A DNA stretch of 64,000 bases, from NCBI GenBank assembly GCA_013396635.1, contig WBMW01003233.1:434018-498017 (forward strand), given 5' to 3'. The number at the start of each line of letters is the position of its first letter. Positions within the stretch are counted from its first letter, which is position 1. Shown piece by piece: positions 61,113 through 64,000 of this stretch. Below the pieces are notes generated by a model. The model was given only the letters and a program-made list of their open reading frames with translations, searched no databases and was not told the DNA's origin. This DNA comes from Penelope pileata (Eukaryota; Chordata; Aves; Galliformes; Cracidae). The translations under genes and the position numbers were made by a program.

Positions 61113-64000
61113 GTGGTTCTCCCTCTACCCCTGAAGTTCAAATGCTCACTTTCATTCTGACTACAGGGGAGCAAGGGGGAAATCTCTCTTTTGAACACAG
61201 CCTGAAACATCCATACATCCACCCACGCTGGGTGAGTAGGAAGCCTTCACAACCATCATCTGATTCTGCAGAACCTTATCTTCCTGATGAGGAGAAAGCA
61301 AGCCCAAAACTCGTTACTGCAGAGACAACCTTCCATACACAAGCAAGTGAGGCAACGAACTGCAAGAACACTCCCATTGCTACTGCTGTACCTCGCTATG
61401 CTGCTTCAGAGCAAAATGTCCCTGCTCAGAAAACCTGGGGACAATCCCCAAACTGAAAAGCTGACATTTCACACTGCTGCTGTTCTGGCCGCAGGGCACT
61501 ATACAGGAAGAGCGAGAAGCAAACTAGCAAGAGAGATGTGAAGAGCTACAGGGCATGCTGAAATCCAACAGGACAGCTAGGGAAAGACAGAGAGTGGCAG
61601 TGCCCAAAGCTCCTCTGATGCACCCAGAAGACTGAGGGGACAGAGACTGAGCCTGATAGGCACCACAAAACACTCCAGAAGACAACTGCCCTGCTACTGA
61701 AATAAACTTTCTTAAATAAGCTTAAATGCATACCAACATGCTCTTCATAAGAACGCCTGCATCCATAAGCCTTGCTTAGACACAATCATAAATCACTTAA
61801 CGTTTTACTGTCAATTCTTTAGATCTTGATGCGCAAATTAGTGCACAGCACCTGTATGACTGTACAGCCCTACCTCTGGACAAAGCCAGAGGAGGAACAG
61901 CACCAAGGCTGCATCCCTACTCCAACCCCACAGCTCACACAGCCGGCACTTGGGGACTATTTCTCCCTGCCGGGCTGGAGAGCAGCACGCTGGAATTGCA
62001 TCCATCAGGTGGCACAGTCAGTGTGCTTCCCTGCTGACACCTCTTCTGGCCCACGACCACTGCATCTCTCCATGATCACATCATTAAGGACGTGAGTCAC
62101 CCACGTAGGATTGCAACCAGGGCCCAGGTGTGCCCACGCTGCAGAGAGAAAGCACCGCTCCCCTGGCAGCAGTCATCTGCGCAAATGTGAGAGGAGGTCT
62201 CGTAAGGCAAAAAGGTTTAGACTGATTTATGTTAGAACCTAAATTAACCATCTCAGTAACATGCAGGTCACTTTCAAAGTCATCACTTCAGAAGCTGCAG
62301 TCCCACTGCTAAAGCTGATAGGTTGCAGAGCCTCTTTCTCATTTAAAGCCAAAATGACTAAAAGCTTTCAGAAATTTTACTCCTAGTTTATGTCCAGTTG
62401 AAAATACAGGTGCAGATGGTTTGAATGACAAAATCTGTTGATTTATGACAGCCCACCTAGAACTACTAGAACAACAGCACGAATGTTTAGTATGGAGGTC
62501 ATTCACACAAGCTCATGGGGCACTTCTGGATGGTCCTAAGAGCACTTTGCTTTCCTCCAGATGGACAGCTGCTAGCAGCATCACAGGGCTGCTGCGCTCC
62601 TAGCAAATCTCTTGAGCATGTGCCCCTGCCACAGTGCAGCAACACAGCCCATAATTTTACTTTTGATGATCTAAATTTGCAAAGGAGGAGCTCTGTGAAG
62701 AAAAGGGGGAAGTACACTGGAAGAAGGAATGGCGACGTACAGAGAAGGAAAAAAAACATCGGCTCCAAATACTTTTGTGTTGATTTGTGCTCTGTTCATT
62801 TTTAAGACATACAGTTATTTGTTACATACGGGGGGCTGACCAAAGTCAACTTACGTCACATGGAGACAGGAACTTTACTATGAAGAGGAAGCTCAACCTA
62901 CTTATCGGATTTGAACAGGCCTCAGTGCATTTGGGAGAGGGCTCTAAGAGCAGGCAGTAGGAACTTCCGCAGAAGGACAGAGGAACACGTTACAGAAAAA
63001 AAGACCAAGAAACCAAGCAACTCCTAAATCCATCGGGAGAAGCTAGGAAGAAGGAAGCAACCAGACATGGGACTGGTTTGAAGAGCAGCTGCCACGTTTA
63101 TGCCAGAAAGTCATCATTACCGTGACAAGGCAGGGTATCCTTGAGACTTATTTCATGGCCACATAGGGTCTTGTGCTCCTTCCTACCAAAAAGGATCCCT
63201 TCTCAAGTTGCAGGGCTACACATAATTGTGACAGCGACAATTTTAAGACATAGGTAAGGTCTGGGCCTATCAACATTGAGCTGACACCATGGCGGAAGCA
63301 GTCTGCAGAAGACAGTTGGGGACCCACAAACAGGGAAGCTGGACACATCAGAGCACCATCAGCTAGTGCTTGGGCCACTTCCCATGCCTGGTGCTACACA
63401 ATGGAGAGCGTCACAACATGGGCTCTTGTCTACCTCAGATGAACCATTTGCAGATCTCATAAAAATAAACTCAAAGCTGATGGTCTGCCATGTGACAAGG
63501 GAAACCCAGTAGGTAAATTACCAGAAAAGCAATAGGAAGATCCTCAGATACAGAACTGCAAACAGGAGATAGCCTGATACACAAATGAAAAGCAGATGGA
63601 GCTGTTAGACTCTGTACAACTCCAGCATACCTGGAAGAACTTGTGGGAACAGATTCTCTTTTTGTGCTTCAAAGCACCTGGACTGCACATAGCAGTGATA
63701 CAAACCCAGCTGAACAGGGCAGCCACCTCATCTTGTGCTTAGGGGTAATCCTTCACAAGGAGAGGTTCCTAGGGGACAGCCCTACTTGTAACAAAACAAG
63801 CATTACTTACACTGACGCTCCAGGGTGACTCTGTGAGAGAAGCCTTCTGCACAGCCGCTAACTGACATCTGTGATTGCTTTCACAGATTTTCTTTTTTTG
63901 TGAATATACAGAAGGAATACAGTCCTTTGAGTTTTATGCTAAACAACAAACTAATCCCAAGTTGGCAGCGCAAGAGTACAAGTGAAATTCCAGCAACAAC
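61113..64000. other. Unique DNA
   Basis: No gene or transposon recognised to the end of the window. Frames reach at most about 90 codons. The plus strand is visibly purine/A-rich around 62690-63060. Confidence 0.55.

Noticed and set aside
61087..61400. Possible processed pseudogene with its poly-A seen as T26
   Set aside because: No AATAAA in the expected 10-30 bases before the tail, and no recognisable coding sequence beyond it.
1..64000. CRISPR arrays, operons, phage genes or other microbial systems
   Set aside because: No regular spacer repeats, ribosome-binding sites or long co-oriented frames; the transposon content is avian.

Overview
The window reads as vertebrate, almost certainly avian, nuclear DNA with no demonstrable protein-coding gene. 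It is AT-rich and stop-codon dense, the longest open frame is 236 codons, and nothing resembles bacterial, phage or organellar gene organisation. The bird assignment rests on at least eleven CR1 LINE fragments (tails of the form TCACAGAATCAC...GGTTGGAA and their complements), two related avian-type LTR-like repeats, and an internally deleted mariner element of the chicken 'Galluhop' kind. Together these point to a galliform such as chicken, turkey or quail. Two single N bases (31985 and 61075) mark unresolved consensus.

Layout. 1-9.1 kb: AT-rich unique DNA with a 236-codon frame of unknown meaning (2055-2765), a promoter-like CRE/E-box/TATA cluster (4218-4269), an LTR fragment on the minus strand (5125 to about 5400), an exon-like segment with paired cysteines (7018-7168) and a homeodomain-motif segment (about 8700-9100). 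9.1-10.8 kb: two CR1 copies lying tail-to-tail. 10.8-38.5 kb: mostly unique AT-rich DNA with enhancer-like segments (about 11500-11780 and 15300-15700), CR1 fragments at 17.8, 21.4 and 27.2 kb, and a candidate splice donor at 29640/29641. 38.5-43.3 kb: a very short CR1 tail, two CR1 fragments in the same orientation, and the mariner relic. 43.3-50 kb: unique DNA, then an LTR-like repeat with a degenerate internal minisatellite (47861-48703) and a CR1 copy (49138-49640). 50-64 kb: slightly more GC- and CpG-containing DNA, two more CR1 fragments and a long broken poly-T tract (61060-61112).

Nothing here supports a working multi-gene system. The identifiable content is the debris of three transposon classes (LINE, LTR, mariner) in what is either a long intron or an intergenic region. 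Hand counts on several lines suggest that A exceeds T and C exceeds G on the plus strand. Known transcription-associated strand asymmetry would then favour a host transcript on the minus strand, but this is an inference from a small sample. Repeat family names are given from recognition of characteristic sequence, not from a database search, and repeat boundaries are approximate.
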